Shown: positions 34,219-43,182, counted from the stretch's first letter. The stretch: DNA of 64,000 nt from Chromatiales bacterium (GCA_030145425.1 JAQYVO010000199.1:1-64000), one strand, 5' to 3'. The notes: generated by a model not told the origin, from the sequence alone. A program made the numbers and translations.

Positions 34219-35267
34219 CTTCACTGCGTTTCGCAGCCTGTGCGATTGGCCTGATCGCCCTGTTTCCCGCCAACGCCCAGGAACCGCCCCCATCCAGGGT
34301 GGTGGTGGCCGATATCAGTCAGCAGGAGATTGCCGCTACCAGCCGCCTGGTGGGCATCATTGATTTCGACCGGGTCTCAAAGGTCTCCGGGGAGGTTTCG
34401 GGATTGATTACCGAGCAGCACGCCAGGGAGGGCCTGGTGGTGAAGGCAGGCGAGCCTCTGGTTACGCTGAACACCGATTTCATTGAAAAGGACGTGGAGA
34501 TCAAGCGTAAGCAGCGGGGCCAGTTCAACGCCGATCTCCAGAAACTGGCGGCCACGCTGAAACGCCTGGAGAGCCTGCTGCAGAAAAACTCCGCCAGCCG
34601 TCAGGCATACGATGATGCGCTTTACGATCACCGCTCCCTGGTGAAAAAGCTGGAAACACTGGATCTGGAGCTCGAGCGTCTGCAGCTGCAGGTCACGAAG
34701 AGTACCGTGCGCGCACCCTTCGACGGCATCGTTTTGGAGAAGCTCAAGGAGAGCGGCGAATGGCTGGATCCGGGTACCGCCGTATGCACACTGGCATCGA
34801 GCAATGATCTTGTGGTTAAGGCCGCGATATCCGAAAACGTGGTGCGCTATCAGAGGCCGGGGGAATCCCTCGCGGTTACCGTAAACGCCCTGGACATCCA
34901 GCTGCAGGGTACCGCCCAGACGATCAGCCCGGTCGCCAGACAGCGCAGCAAGAGCGCCACCCTGAAGGTGACTGTACCCTACCATCCCGGGATGATCCGC
35001 AACATGTCCGCCACCGTCGAGGTGCCGTCGGGGGCGGCACAGCTCATGCTCATGTTGCCCAGGGACGCGCTGATCCGGAACGGGGGCGCGGACTTCGTCT
35101 ACACGGTCGAGGAGGGAAAGGCCAAAATGGTTTCGGTCGATGTCCTGACAAGGCGCGGAAACCAGGCCGGTGTCGCATCCCCTTCCCTGAAGCCGGGAAT
35201 GAAGGTGGTCGTAGACGGTAATGACCGTCTTCAGCCGGGCCAAGCAGTCATGGTAGTCGACAGGTAG
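34215..35267 (+). CDS. RND efflux periplasmic adaptor subunit
   Basis: Membrane-fusion protein of 350 aa with a cleavable signal peptide (about residues 1-22, ending NAQ) and no lipobox, unlike the adaptor at 472. The coiled-coil hairpin (about residues 88-150) is flanked by lipoyl halves: VVKAGEPLVTLNTDFIE and STVRAPFDGIVLEKL. Beta-barrel and membrane-proximal domains follow. Translationally coupled to marR (ATGA overlap) and 8 bases before the permease gene. No outer-membrane channel gene is present. Confidence 0.92.
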   Translation: MTSLRFAACAIGLIALFPANAQEPPPSRVVVADISQQEIAATSRLVGIIDFDRVSKVSGEVSGLITEQHAREGLVVKAGEPLVTLNTDFIEKDVEIKRKQRGQFNADLQKLAATLKRLESLLQKNSASRQAYDDALYDHRSLVKKLETLDLELERLQLQVTKSTVRAPFDGIVLEKLKESGEWLDPGTAVCTLASSNDLVVKAAISENVVRYQRPGESLAVTVNALDIQLQGTAQTISPVARQRSKSATLKVTVPYHPGMIRNMSATVEVPSGAAQLMLMLPRDALIRNGGADFVYTVEEGKAKMVSVDVLTRRGNQAGVASPSLKPGMKVVVDGNDRLQPGQAVMVVDR

Positions 35268-35275
35268 ACATCGAC

Positions 35276-38200
35276 ATGGACCTCGTCAAACTTTCCATTG
35301 AGCAGCCGGTATCCACCTTCTCCGCGGTGATACTGGTGATCCTGTTCGGATTTATCGGACTCGAACAACTGCCGGTACAGCTGACGCCGGACGTGGAAGC
35401 CCCGAAGATCAGCGTCCGGACAAACTGGTTCGGCGCCAGCCCCTACGAAATAGAAAAGGAGATCATCGACGAGCAGGAAGGCGTCCTGAAGAGCGTATCC
35501 GGGCTGACGCTGATGGAGAGTTCCAGCTACAACAACTACGGGACCATCAGCCTCACCTTCAAAGTCGGCACAAGGCTCGACGACGCCATGGTCAGGGTCA
35601 CCAATAAACTGAACGAGGTGTCCCGCTATCCGGAGAATGCGGATAAGCCCGTCGTAAGCACTTCCAGCGAAGAAAATTCTCCTGTGATCTGGATGATGCT
35701 TAAGACCAGGGAGGGGGAGCCGGAACGAATCAAGAACGAGCGGACATTCTTTGAAAACGACGTGCGCCATCTGCTGGAACGGGTACAGGGCGTGGGTTCC
35801 CTGTTTGTTTTCGGTGGCAGTGAGAAACGCCTGGAGATCACCGTCGACGCCCGCCGCCTGGCGGAGCACAACATCACCCTGACCCAGTTGATCGGAAGGG
35901 TTCAGAGTGCAAACAGCGATATCTCCGCGGGCACCCTGGGGGTGTCGAAAAGAAACTACAGAGTCCGCACCGTCAGTCAGTTTCAGTCACCGGAAGATGC
36001 GGGCGAACTGCTGCTTCTGGATGACGGGCTGCATCGGGTACTTCTGAGTGAGGTGTCCGATACCGGATTCGGCTTTGAGCCCGACCCGCCGGCGGTGCTG
36101 CACAACGGCCAGCCGATGATCGTGGTGGGCGTACGCAAGGAGGCCGGGGCCAACGTGCTGGACCTGACCACCCAAATGCGGCAGCGGGTGGACGACCTCA
36201 ACCGGGGGCTGTTGCAGACACGGGGACTTTACATCGACTGGGTATATGACCAGACGCCGTATATCAATAACGCCATCAGCACCGTCAAGCGCAATCTGAT
36301 GATCGGCGGGACGCTTGCGATCACCGTGCTGTTGATCTTTCTGCGCTCCGTGAGTTCCACCCTGGCGGTTGCCATTGCGATTCCGATATCCGTGATGGGC
36401 ACCTTCTTTGTCATGTACCTCACCGGCCGCAACATCAATGTCATGAGCCTGGCCGGTATCACTTTCGCCGTGGGCATGCTGGTGGACAACTCCATTGTTG
36501 TGCTTGAGAACATCGACCGGCACCGGCGCATGGGCAAAGGACCCTTTCAGGCCTCCTATGACGGTACCCGTGAGGTCTGGGGCGCGGTGCTGGCCTCCAC
36601 GGTAACTACCGTGGCCGTTTTTCTGCCGGTGATATTTATCGAGGAAGAGGCGGGCCAGCTGTTTCGCGATATCGCCATCGCCATCACCAGTTCCATCCTG
36701 CTGAGTCTGTTCGTGTCGGTTTCGGTCATCCCCGCCATGACCAAGCGTTTTTACGAGATCTCCGGGAAGCGCACGAAACAGCTGGTGGCCGAGCCGGGGG
36801 AAGGCAATCTTTTTGTTCGGGTCATCATGTGGTTCTCCAGGCTGACCCTTAAGAACGCGGTTACGCGCGTACTGACCGTGATCGTCTTTACAGCCGCATC
36901 CGTGACGGCGGCGGTGGTGCTGCTTCCCAAGGCCGAATACCTCCCCCAGGGCAACAGGAACCTGATACTGAACATCCTGGTGCCGCCCCCGGGCTACTCC
37001 GAGGAAAAGCGGCAGTCAGTGGGTAATCATATCTATCAGCAGGTCAAGCCCCATCTGGAGGAGGATTGGCTGGACGGTGTGCCCAGGATCGAGAACATCT
37101 TTTTCGTCGCCTCGGACGCGGTCACGCTGTTCGGCGGCACAAGTGCCCATGTCACCGAGGCTCGCCAGATGATGCCTCTGTTCACCCGCATCATGAACTC
37201 CATTCCGGGCATGTTCGGGGTAAGCATACAGAGAGGCATCTTCGAATCCGGCATCGGTCAGGGACGCACCGTTGACGTTAACATCTCCGGCAACGATACC
37301 GAACAGATCGTCGCCGCCGCCCGCACCCTGTTCGGCATGCTCAAACAGGCCATCCCCGAGGCCCAGGTCAGGCCGGTGCCCTCCCTTGAGATCAGCTATC
37401 CCGAGGCCAACCTGGTTCCGAACCGTTCCAGGGTGGTGGCGAACGGTCTCACCGAGCAGGAACTGGGGATCTATATCGACGTCCTGATGAACGGGCGCAA
37501 GATCGGGGAATACAAACCGGACGGCGTAAAGGCGATGGACTTGATCGTCAACAGCGGCCATACGGATAAGATCACACCGGAGACCCTTCTCGACAGCGAA
37601 ATCACCAATGCGTATGGGGAACTCGTGCAGCTCCGTGACCTGGCGAATTTGGAGTATGGACAGGGCATGACCCAGATAGATCATCTGGAACGTAACCGCA
37701 ATATCCGGCTTCAGGTCACGCCCCCTGACAATGTGCCCCTGCAAACAGCCATGGAGCTGGTCTCCGAGGATCTGGTACCCAAACTGCAGCAACAGGGCGG
37801 TCTCGAGGGAGTCACGATCTCCACCGGCGGCAATGCGGACAAACTCACGGAAACCCGGCTGGCCCTGCAATGGAACTTCGTCCTCGCCATAGTTATCACC
37901 TATCTGCTGATGTCGGCCCTCTTCGGCAGTTACATCTACCCGCTGATCATTCTTTTCTCGGTCCCGCTGGCGGCAGCAGGGGGCTTTATCGGGCTGGCCA
38001 TAACGGACAGGTTCCTGGCCCCCCAACCCTTCGACATTCTCGTTATGCTCGGATTCATCATTCTGGTGGGGGCGGTGGTGAACAATGCCATCCTGATCGT
38101 GCATCAGACCCTGAACAACGTCCGCTACGGAGGAATGGAAGGCATGACCGCCCTCCGCCACTCAGTGCGTACGCGTATTCGCCCCATATTCATGAGCACG

Positions 38201-38383
38201 ACAACCAGCCTGTTCGGTCTCATGCCTCTGGTCCTCGCCCAAGGCTCCGGAACGGAGCTCTACCGGGGTCTGGGCAGCGTTATCCTGGGCGGCCTGGCGG
38301 TTTCCACCTTGCTGACCCTGTTCGTGGTGCCCGCCCTGCTGGCGTTTCTGATAGGTTTCGAGAAACCACGGGCGGCAGACTGA
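35276..38383 (+). CDS. RND family efflux permease
   Basis: Proton-driven exporter of 1035 aa with the complete 12-helix, two-porter-domain plan. TM4 reads GMLVDNSIVVLENIDRH (single Asp). The equivalent of the TM10 Lys is Asn in VGAVVNNAILIVHQT, as in many HAE1-type pumps. The periplasmic loops show NWFGASPYEIEKEI and GLTLMESSSYNNYG, typical family segments. It is clearly distinct in sequence from the permease at 1581. Likely regulated by the MarR protein; substrate unknown. Confidence 0.93.
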   Translation: MDLVKLSIEQPVSTFSAVILVILFGFIGLEQLPVQLTPDVEAPKISVRTNWFGASPYEIEKEIIDEQEGVLKSVSGLTLMESSSYNNYGTISLTFKVGTRLDDAMVRVTNKLNEVSRYPENADKPVVSTSSEENSPVIWMMLKTREGEPERIKNERTFFENDVRHLLERVQGVGSLFVFGGSEKRLEITVDARRLAEHNITLTQLIGRVQSANSDISAGTLGVSKRNYRVRTVSQFQSPEDAGELLLLDDGLHRVLLSEVSDTGFGFEPDPPAVLHNGQPMIVVGVRKEAGANVLDLTTQMRQRVDDLNRGLLQTRGLYIDWVYDQTPYINNAISTVKRNLMIGGTLAITVLLIFLRSVSSTLAVAIAIPISVMGTFFVMYLTGRNINVMSLAGITFAVGMLVDNSIVVLENIDRHRRMGKGPFQASYDGTREVWGAVLASTVTTVAVFLPVIFIEEEAGQLFRDIAIAITSSILLSLFVSVSVIPAMTKRFYEISGKRTKQLVAEPGEGNLFVRVIMWFSRLTLKNAVTRVLTVIVFTAASVTAAVVLLPKAEYLPQGNRNLILNILVPPPGYSEEKRQSVGNHIYQQVKPHLEEDWLDGVPRIENIFFVASDAVTLFGGTSAHVTEARQMMPLFTRIMNSIPGMFGVSIQRGIFESGIGQGRTVDVNISGNDTEQIVAAARTLFGMLKQAIPEAQVRPVPSLEISYPEANLVPNRSRVVANGLTEQELGIYIDVLMNGRKIGEYKPDGVKAMDLIVNSGHTDKITPETLLDSEITNAYGELVQLRDLANLEYGQGMTQIDHLERNRNIRLQVTPPDNVPLQTAMELVSEDLVPKLQQQGGLEGVTISTGGNADKLTETRLALQWNFVLAIVITYLLMSALFGSYIYPLIILFSVPLAAAGGFIGLAITDRFLAPQPFDILVMLGFIILVGAVVNNAILIVHQTLNNVRYGGMEGMTALRHSVRTRIRPIFMSTTTSLFGLMPLVLAQGSGTELYRGLGSVILGGLAVSTLLTLFVVPALLAFLIGFEKPRAAD

Positions 38384-38458
38384 AACTCGCTGGGAATGCT
38401 TTCCCCCTGCTCTTCTACAGAAAACCGGGTAACTGACGCTATGCTCAGGGACCCTCGT

Positions 38459-38501
38459 TTGAACTTGTTACGGTCCATCTTTGAATATGTTACGGTCCAT
38501 C
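38459..38501 (+). promoter_or_regulatory. Tandem 21-base direct repeat upstream of DUF1631 operon
   Basis: Two copies of TTGAAxxTGTTACGGTCCATC (38459-38479 and 38481-38501), 22 bases apart (two helical turns) and differing at two positions. They end 54 bases before the small gene at 38556. Two-turn spacing suggests tandem binding of a regulator on one face of DNA. No known operator was recognised. Confidence 0.6.
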
Positions 38502-38555
38502 CGGACGTGATATTCTTCTGAGGTTACAGGTTCAGTTAAATCATCAGAGGTGGAT

Positions 38556-38774
38556 ATGCCGTACTACGTCTACCGCGTAAGCGAGGGCAATAAACTTGAG
38601 TGTCTTGATCAACATGCCAAATACAGGGAGGCACGGGACAAGGTGAGAGAAATCAGGGCCGGACAGACAAATGGCGACAATGCCCAGGTTCGCCTGATTT
38701 TTGCCAGCAGCGAAGTCGAGGCTGAAAGACTTCTGCTCACGCCCCGCGAAGCCCCCATCGAAGGTGACGACTAG
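38556..38774 (+). CDS. Small conserved hypothetical protein
   Basis: A 72-aa soluble protein beginning MPYYVYRVSEGNKLECLDQH. It has a mixed beta-alpha pattern, charged helices (EARDKVREIRA) and VRLIFASSEVEAERLLLTPRE before an acidic tail. I chose ATG 38556 because AGAGG lies about 6 bases upstream; a GTG at 38550 overlaps that site. It is followed 27 bases later by the DUF1631 gene and is probably cotranscribed. I know no defined function. Confidence 0.75.
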   Translation: MPYYVYRVSEGNKLECLDQHAKYREARDKVREIRAGQTNGDNAQVRLIFASSEVEAERLLLTPREAPIEGDD

Positions 38775-38801
38775 TGCTCCATAGAAACGGCAGAGGCGAT
38801 C

Positions 38802-41066
38802 ATGGCTGAAAGTTACAAAAATCAGCAGCGTTATCTCTCCGTAATGCAGGAATGCCGGGATATGGCCCTGGTTACCATGGGGAACCTGCTAGCGGAGATG
38901 TTCGACAATGTGGAACCCGCTCTTCTGCATTTTATCGATCAGGCGGACACAAACCAGAGCCAGTTCCAATTCGTTGATGCGATAAGCATCGTGACCACCA
39001 ACAGAGAACTGGTGGAACAGGTATTCCGGGAGGAGATCTCGAGAGGGTTCACCGAGTTCTCCAAACAGAAGCCCATCACCTACAGCGTTGCCCTGCTGGA
39101 TTCCCAGCGCGCGGAAACCGGCGGACTGGAACTGGTCGAGGAAAACGATCTCAATCAGCAGCTTTCCCTGAGAAACATGATCGAGAATGTGAACACCGAC
39201 TGTTTCCAGGAGCTCCACGCCTTGCGGCAACGACTCTCAATGATCAACGGCGGCAACAAGCTCGAAGATCAGGACATTCCAGCCGGCCCTGTACATACCG
39301 TCTCCGCAGTACAAAAAGCAGCCGCCGAATTCGGTTTCGACAGCGGTATTCTGCTTATCATGTACGCGCTGTTCAACAAGTTCATCATAGGCAAGCTGGA
39401 CGGTCTTTATAACGATTTCAATGAGAAGCTGGCGGATGCAGGGCTGTTCCCCAATCTGAAATTCGAGGCCCCGAAAAATCCCAACAGGCCCCAGGGAGAG
39501 ATGGCCGGAGAGGAGGAACCCTGGCTGGAGGAGGGTCAACCCCCACCAGATGGGAAGACCCGTGCCGAAGACCCAGGAAACGTTCCGATAGGTGAAGAGG
39601 TATTTGCATCGATCCGGGATCTGTTGACCGATCGCCGTCGGCAGGATCCCAGGTATGCGCAACACCCGGACATCAACCCCGCAGCACCCCGGCGACCGAT
39701 GGTGGCTCCCCCCCAACTGGCTTCCGCGATCACGGATATCCAGCCGCCTAAGAGTGCCGGATTCCTCCCGGTTGTCGAAAAGGGAGGCGAACGCCCGGCG
39801 GTCGTCCCCGTTAGCGAAGATTTGCTGCTGCAGGTCAGGGATCAACTTACCCAGGAGCGGGAGCAGTTATTTGAGGATGTCGACAGAAATACGATTCCGA
39901 GCGCCGATCTGGATACGATCGAACTCGTGGGCATGCTGTTCGAGCACGTGCTCAATGAAGAAGAGCTGCCCAATATCGCCAAGGCATTGATAAGCCACCT
40001 TCATACACCCTACCTGAAGGTAGCCATTCTAGACCATGATTTCCTGGTCGATACCCGGCACGTGGCCCGCAGACTGCTCAACATGTTGATGTCTGCAGGC
40101 AGACAATGGGTTGATGAAGAGGACCTTCGCCGGGGTATCTACTACCCGATGCAGGAAAGCGTCAATCTCATCCTTTCAGATTTCAAGGACGATATCGAGA
40201 TATTCCACACTGTCCTGGAAGAGCTCGATAAAAAGATCGGTGATCTGGACCAGAAAGCCAAGGTGGTCGAGTCCCGTGCACAGGAAGCCGCCAAGGGACG
40301 GGAGCGACTGGAAAATGCCCGCAGTCGTGGCCAGCAGATTATTCTCAAACAGATCGGCAAGCGGCGCTTCCCGGTAGCCGTGGAACGGTTTATCAACCGC
40401 GCCTGGCTGGACAAGATGATCCTGATGCTGCTGCGGGATCCGAATATCGAGGTAACATCGGAATGGCAGGATATTACCAAAGTCATTGACGACGTTGTCT
40501 GGATTTGCGACTCCCGGAAAAACCCTCAGGTGCAGGCCAGACTGAGAGCGTCTCTGCCGGATCTCGTGCAGCGCATCGAAGACGGGCTGTCCTCGATGGG
40601 TGACTTCCACCAACCGGATCTGCAGGCGCTGTTCGAACTCCTGACTTCCTTTCTTGATCCGCAGGCGCCGGTGGAGGATATTCCACCCGACGACACCAGA
40701 CCGGAGACGCAACCCGAATGGCAGCAGCCCAAAAAGACCCGGGCCGACAAACCCCAGCAACCACTTTCAGAGCCTGAGAAGGCCAAGGTGGATCAGTTGA
40801 GGAAACTGAAGTTCGGTACTTGGTTCGAGATAGAAGATAAGAAGGGCAAAAAACACCAGCTCAAGCTTTCGTGGTTCAGTCCTGTAACCCGGAACTATAT
40901 GTTCGTCGACCGATCCGGGGTTCAGGCGCTGGTGACTCCTCTGGACGTCCTGGCACGACAACTCTCCAAAGGCAGCGCAAAAATCATGGATCGGTCTGAA
41001 TTACCGTTTGTTGACCGCACGCTCGATACTGTACTTAACCTGTTGAAAAAACCATTTGGTGGATAG
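38802..41066 (+). CDS. DUF1631 family protein
   Basis: Large soluble protein of 754 aa matching the DUF1631 family length and layout. A helical N-terminus (RYLSVMQECRDMALVTMGNLLAEMFDNVEPALL) is followed by a proline-rich low-order linker (about residues 225-330), then a second helical region with a coiled coil (about residues 455-510). The C-terminus resembles a small beta barrel (GTWFEIEDKKGKKHQLKLSWFSPVTRNYMFVDRSGVQALV). That last module is PilZ-like in appearance. The PilZ gene follows 10 bases after the stop. Family function is not established; a role in surface or c-di-GMP responses is inference from context. Confidence 0.85.
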   Translation: MAESYKNQQRYLSVMQECRDMALVTMGNLLAEMFDNVEPALLHFIDQADTNQSQFQFVDAISIVTTNRELVEQVFREEISRGFTEFSKQKPITYSVALLDSQRAETGGLELVEENDLNQQLSLRNMIENVNTDCFQELHALRQRLSMINGGNKLEDQDIPAGPVHTVSAVQKAAAEFGFDSGILLIMYALFNKFIIGKLDGLYNDFNEKLADAGLFPNLKFEAPKNPNRPQGEMAGEEEPWLEEGQPPPDGKTRAEDPGNVPIGEEVFASIRDLLTDRRRQDPRYAQHPDINPAAPRRPMVAPPQLASAITDIQPPKSAGFLPVVEKGGERPAVVPVSEDLLLQVRDQLTQEREQLFEDVDRNTIPSADLDTIELVGMLFEHVLNEEELPNIAKALISHLHTPYLKVAILDHDFLVDTRHVARRLLNMLMSAGRQWVDEEDLRRGIYYPMQESVNLILSDFKDDIEIFHTVLEELDKKIGDLDQKAKVVESRAQEAAKGRERLENARSRGQQIILKQIGKRRFPVAVERFINRAWLDKMILMLLRDPNIEVTSEWQDITKVIDDVVWICDSRKNPQVQARLRASLPDLVQRIEDGLSSMGDFHQPDLQALFELLTSFLDPQAPVEDIPPDDTRPETQPEWQQPKKTRADKPQQPLSEPEKAKVDQLRKLKFGTWFEIEDKKGKKHQLKLSWFSPVTRNYMFVDRSGVQALVTPLDVLARQLSKGSAKIMDRSELPFVDRTLDTVLNLLKKPFGG

Positions 41067-41076
41067 GTGGATAGCC

Positions 41077-41400
41077 ATGCAGGAACTGAGAACCCAAGCC
41101 AGGATACGCATAGACGAGGATATCGAGCTCATCGATATCAACGTGGAGCAACCGCTGGGCAAACTGATCAATATCTCCGCCGGCGGGTTTATGTTACTAG
41201 CCAGCGGTGAAATTCCGACGAACCAACTTTTTCAGCTTCGCCTGCAGCTGCCGAACGGGGATGAATTCGCCGAATTCGGCGCCGAGTGCCTCTGGGCTCA
41301 GGAGACTTCCGATGCGGGCCACTTTTGGGTGGGCTTTCAGATCATTGATATCTCCGAACAGAGCACCACCCGGATCAACGGTCTGATTGCCTCGTCCTAG
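41077..41400 (+). CDS. PilZ domain protein
   Basis: Single-domain cyclic-di-GMP receptor candidate, 107 aa. The Arg motif lies near the start (LRTQARIRID, R-x3-R) and the second motif is INISAGGF, fitting [D/N]-x-S-x-x-G. The beta-barrel strands follow to about residue 95. ATG 41077 has AGGTGG 6 bases upstream; a GTG at 41056 would overlap the DUF1631 end. It is last in the small-protein/DUF1631/PilZ operon. The MSHA extension ATPase at 18482 is another likely c-di-GMP target in the window. Confidence 0.88.
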   Translation: MQELRTQARIRIDEDIELIDINVEQPLGKLINISAGGFMLLASGEIPTNQLFQLRLQLPNGDEFAEFGAECLWAQETSDAGHFWVGFQIIDISEQSTTRINGLIASS

Positions 41401-41417
41401 GGCCTGTTAACAGGCCC
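41400..41417. terminator. Palindromic hairpin between convergent genes
   Basis: GGGCCTGTTAACAGGCCC is a perfect 18-base palindrome. It begins at the last base of the PilZ stop codon and ends 3 bases before the transglycosylase stop. It could serve as a bidirectional terminator, although it lacks a strong T-run on either side. Confidence 0.5.
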
Positions 41418-41419
41418 TA

Positions 41420-42109
41420 CTACCTGACCGCCATGTAGGAGCCGCTCAGCCGATTCTGCTGGTAGAATTTAATGACCTTCCTTACGTAATTCTGGGTTTC
41501 CGGAAACGGCGGCACCTGGTTGTCATACTTCTTCACCGCATTCTCACCTGCGTTGTAGGCGGCGAGGGCAAGCATGAGATCGGAGTCGTACATCTTCAGA
41601 AGATCCCGCAGGTACAAAGCCCCGCCCTTCAAATTCTGCTCAGGATCAAGGCTGTCACTTACTTTGTAGCGACTGGCCGTAGCCGGCATCAGCTGCATGA
41701 GACCCTCGGCACCCTTGGAGGAGCGGGCGTTGGGATCGTAGGCCGACTCAGCCCGAACCACCGCGTGCAACAGCTCCGGTCTTATCCGGGTATTTTTCGC
41801 CACACTATTTATCATGCCCGCATAACGCACCTGGTTGCGCTTCATGGCACCGGTGTTTATCCGTGAAACGGGGCCGAAACGGGGATCGCTTCCCGAACGC
41901 CACAGCAGGCGGAGCCCCGATCCCTTTTTCATGGGCTTATCGGTGAAATGGACATTCCCCGACCGATCTTTGTACTTGAATATCTCGGCCGCTGCCGGGA
42001 GCCCGGTCAGCAGCAAAAACCCGGTCATCAAATGTACAATCAGCCGTTTCGTTGCGGGCATTTGTGCCATCAATCTCATGAATCTATGGTTGTTTCCCAC
42101 CGATAACAT
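41420..42109 (-). CDS. Lytic transglycosylase (DUF4124 plus SLT domain)
   Basis: Exported muramidase of up to 229 aa. A signal peptide (LIVHLMTGFLLLTGLPAAA) is followed by a DUF4124-type strand pair, EIFKYKDRSGNVHFTDKP. The C-terminal SLT goose-lysozyme-like domain has the catalytic Glu in HAVVRAESAYDPNARSSKGAEGLMQLMPATASRYKV, then LALAAYNAGENAV and a final YVRKVIKFYQQ. Starts are uncertain: ATG 42109, 42079 or 42061 (MPATKRLIVH) are all possible, and the last gives the most compact leader. It cleaves peptidoglycan strands in the periplasm. Confidence 0.9.
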   Translation of the reverse strand: MLSVGNNHRFMRLMAQMPATKRLIVHLMTGFLLLTGLPAAAEIFKYKDRSGNVHFTDKPMKKGSGLRLLWRSGSDPRFGPVSRINTGAMKRNQVRYAGMINSVAKNTRIRPELLHAVVRAESAYDPNARSSKGAEGLMQLMPATASRYKVSDSLDPEQNLKGGALYLRDLLKMYDSDLMLALAAYNAGENAVKKYDNQVPPFPETQNYVRKVIKFYQQNRLSGSYMAVR

Positions 42110-42171
42110 AGCAAACTATCGGCTTGTGCGCGTCGAACTTCAGTCCCAAAAGAGACGTTGTTCACGTGTAC

Positions 42172-42212
42172 TTTGTCACCAATCCTTTAACGTCACGGGT
42201 TTGGTGACGAAA
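42172..42212 (-). other. Inverted repeat between ychJ and transglycosylase gene
   Basis: TTTGTCACCAA at 42172-42182 pairs with TTGGTGACGAAA at 42201-42212, with one extra base, around an 18-base loop. It lies in the 116-base gap between two minus-strand genes, just past the ychJ stop and upstream of the transglycosylase. There is no U-run. It could be an operator or an RNA hairpin. Confidence 0.4.
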
Positions 42213-42225
42213 TGCACTGGATTCC

Positions 42226-42714
42226 CTATCTCCCACAGCATTTTTTGTACTTCTTCCCACTGCCACAGGGACAGGGTTCGTTCCTGCCGGTCTTTGGCGT
42301 CTGGTGTACCTCAGTCTTGGGAGGCACCATCTTTCCATCCACGAAATACCAGATACCCTTCTCTTTTCGGAACTCACTTTTTTCATGGTGCCGGTGAGTT
42401 ACCCCTTTATCCTTGAATGTGGCTACGAACTCCACCACACCCTCACTGTCCTCTTCCCCACCAGCCTCCGTGGATTGGATCTCCAGATTCAGCCAATCTG
42501 AGTTCTCAGCCCAGCGCCGGGTTGCCGCAGCATCATGGTCCTGACGAGAGGCCGGGTGCAGGCTATCGGTCAGAAACTGAAAACGCCTCTCCGCAAACGC
42601 GGTGTAACGTGCGCGCATCAGGGTCTCGGCTGTTGCCGCACGGCTTTCGCCGGAGAGCAGCGGGGCACAGCAGGCACCATACTCCAAACCGGATCCACAA
42701 GGGCACGAAGACAT
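42226..42714 (-). CDS. YchJ family SEC-C motif protein
   Basis: A 162-aa protein of the UPF0225/YchJ family. It has a zinc-binding SEC-C-like motif at each end: [13 protein letters not shown] at residues about 4-16 and [16 protein letters not shown] near the C-terminus. Between them is the NTF2-like domain ([49 protein letters not shown]). The molecular role of the family is unclear; the SEC-C motif also occurs in SecA. ATG 42714 is the natural start. Confidence 0.92.
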   Translation of the reverse strand: MSSCPCGSGLEYGACCAPLLSGESRAATAETLMRARYTAFAERRFQFLTDSLHPASRQDHDAAATRRWAENSDWLNLEIQSTEAGGEEDSEGVVEFVATFKDKGVTHRHHEKSEFRKEKGIWYFVDGKMVPPKTEVHQTPKTGRNEPCPCGSGKKYKKCCGR

Positions 42715-42902
42715 TCCTGATTATCCCTGCTGTTCTGACAATATGTAATGGGGGCAATTCTGGCATAAAAGCCTTTAAAGCGCGATGCAATGGTGGACAG
42801 GTTGGCATAACGGCGTCGCCGTGGAGCGATGGACACTGATTGGGCCGGTTGATATATTTGGGAACGGTACAACCTAACGAGCTGACTGAAGGAATGTAAA
42901 AA

Positions 42903-43094
42903 ATGGCAACCTACGAGTGCAAAGTTTGTGGAATGAGTGTCAATGCGACTTGCGGGAAGTGTGATGCGCCCCTTGAAAACGGCACCCTGAAACTTGATGA
43001 CGGCAATGAGGTACAGATTTCCGAGTGCCCGAACGGCCACGGAAAAATCAAGTCTCCGCAGTGCTGTGGACAGGACATGACCTGTTCTGTCTAG
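42903..43094 (+). CDS. Tiny eight-cysteine zinc-ribbon/rubredoxin-like protein
   Basis: A 63-aa protein with Cys at 6, 9, 17, 20, 42, 54, 55 and 61. Two CxxC knuckles (ECKVCG, CGKCD) resemble a zinc ribbon or the rubredoxin-like ends of rubrerythrins. It lacks any helix long enough for a di-iron domain. The ATG has AAGGA 9 bases upstream, and a strong intrinsic terminator follows at 43153. It is therefore a clear independent gene. Function is unknown; metal binding or redox sensing is inference. A peroxiredoxin gene lies downstream on the same strand but in a separate transcript. Confidence 0.78.
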   Translation: MATYECKVCGMSVNATCGKCDAPLENGTLKLDDGNEVQISECPNGHGKIKSPQCCGQDMTCSV

Positions 43095-43152
43095 CGGATG
43101 CAGTACGAGTAACGAAAGCGAGTTTGGAATTGCTCGGCTGAGATGAATTGGG

Positions 43153-43182
43153 CCGGTTACCGAATAGGTAACCGGTTTTTTT
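43153..43182 (+). terminator. Rho-independent terminator
   Basis: CCGGTTACC (43153-43161), loop GAATA, GGTAACCGG (43167-43175), then seven T. A perfect 9-base-pair stem with a U-tract ends the transcript of the eight-cysteine gene about 58 bases past its stop. Confidence 0.92.
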
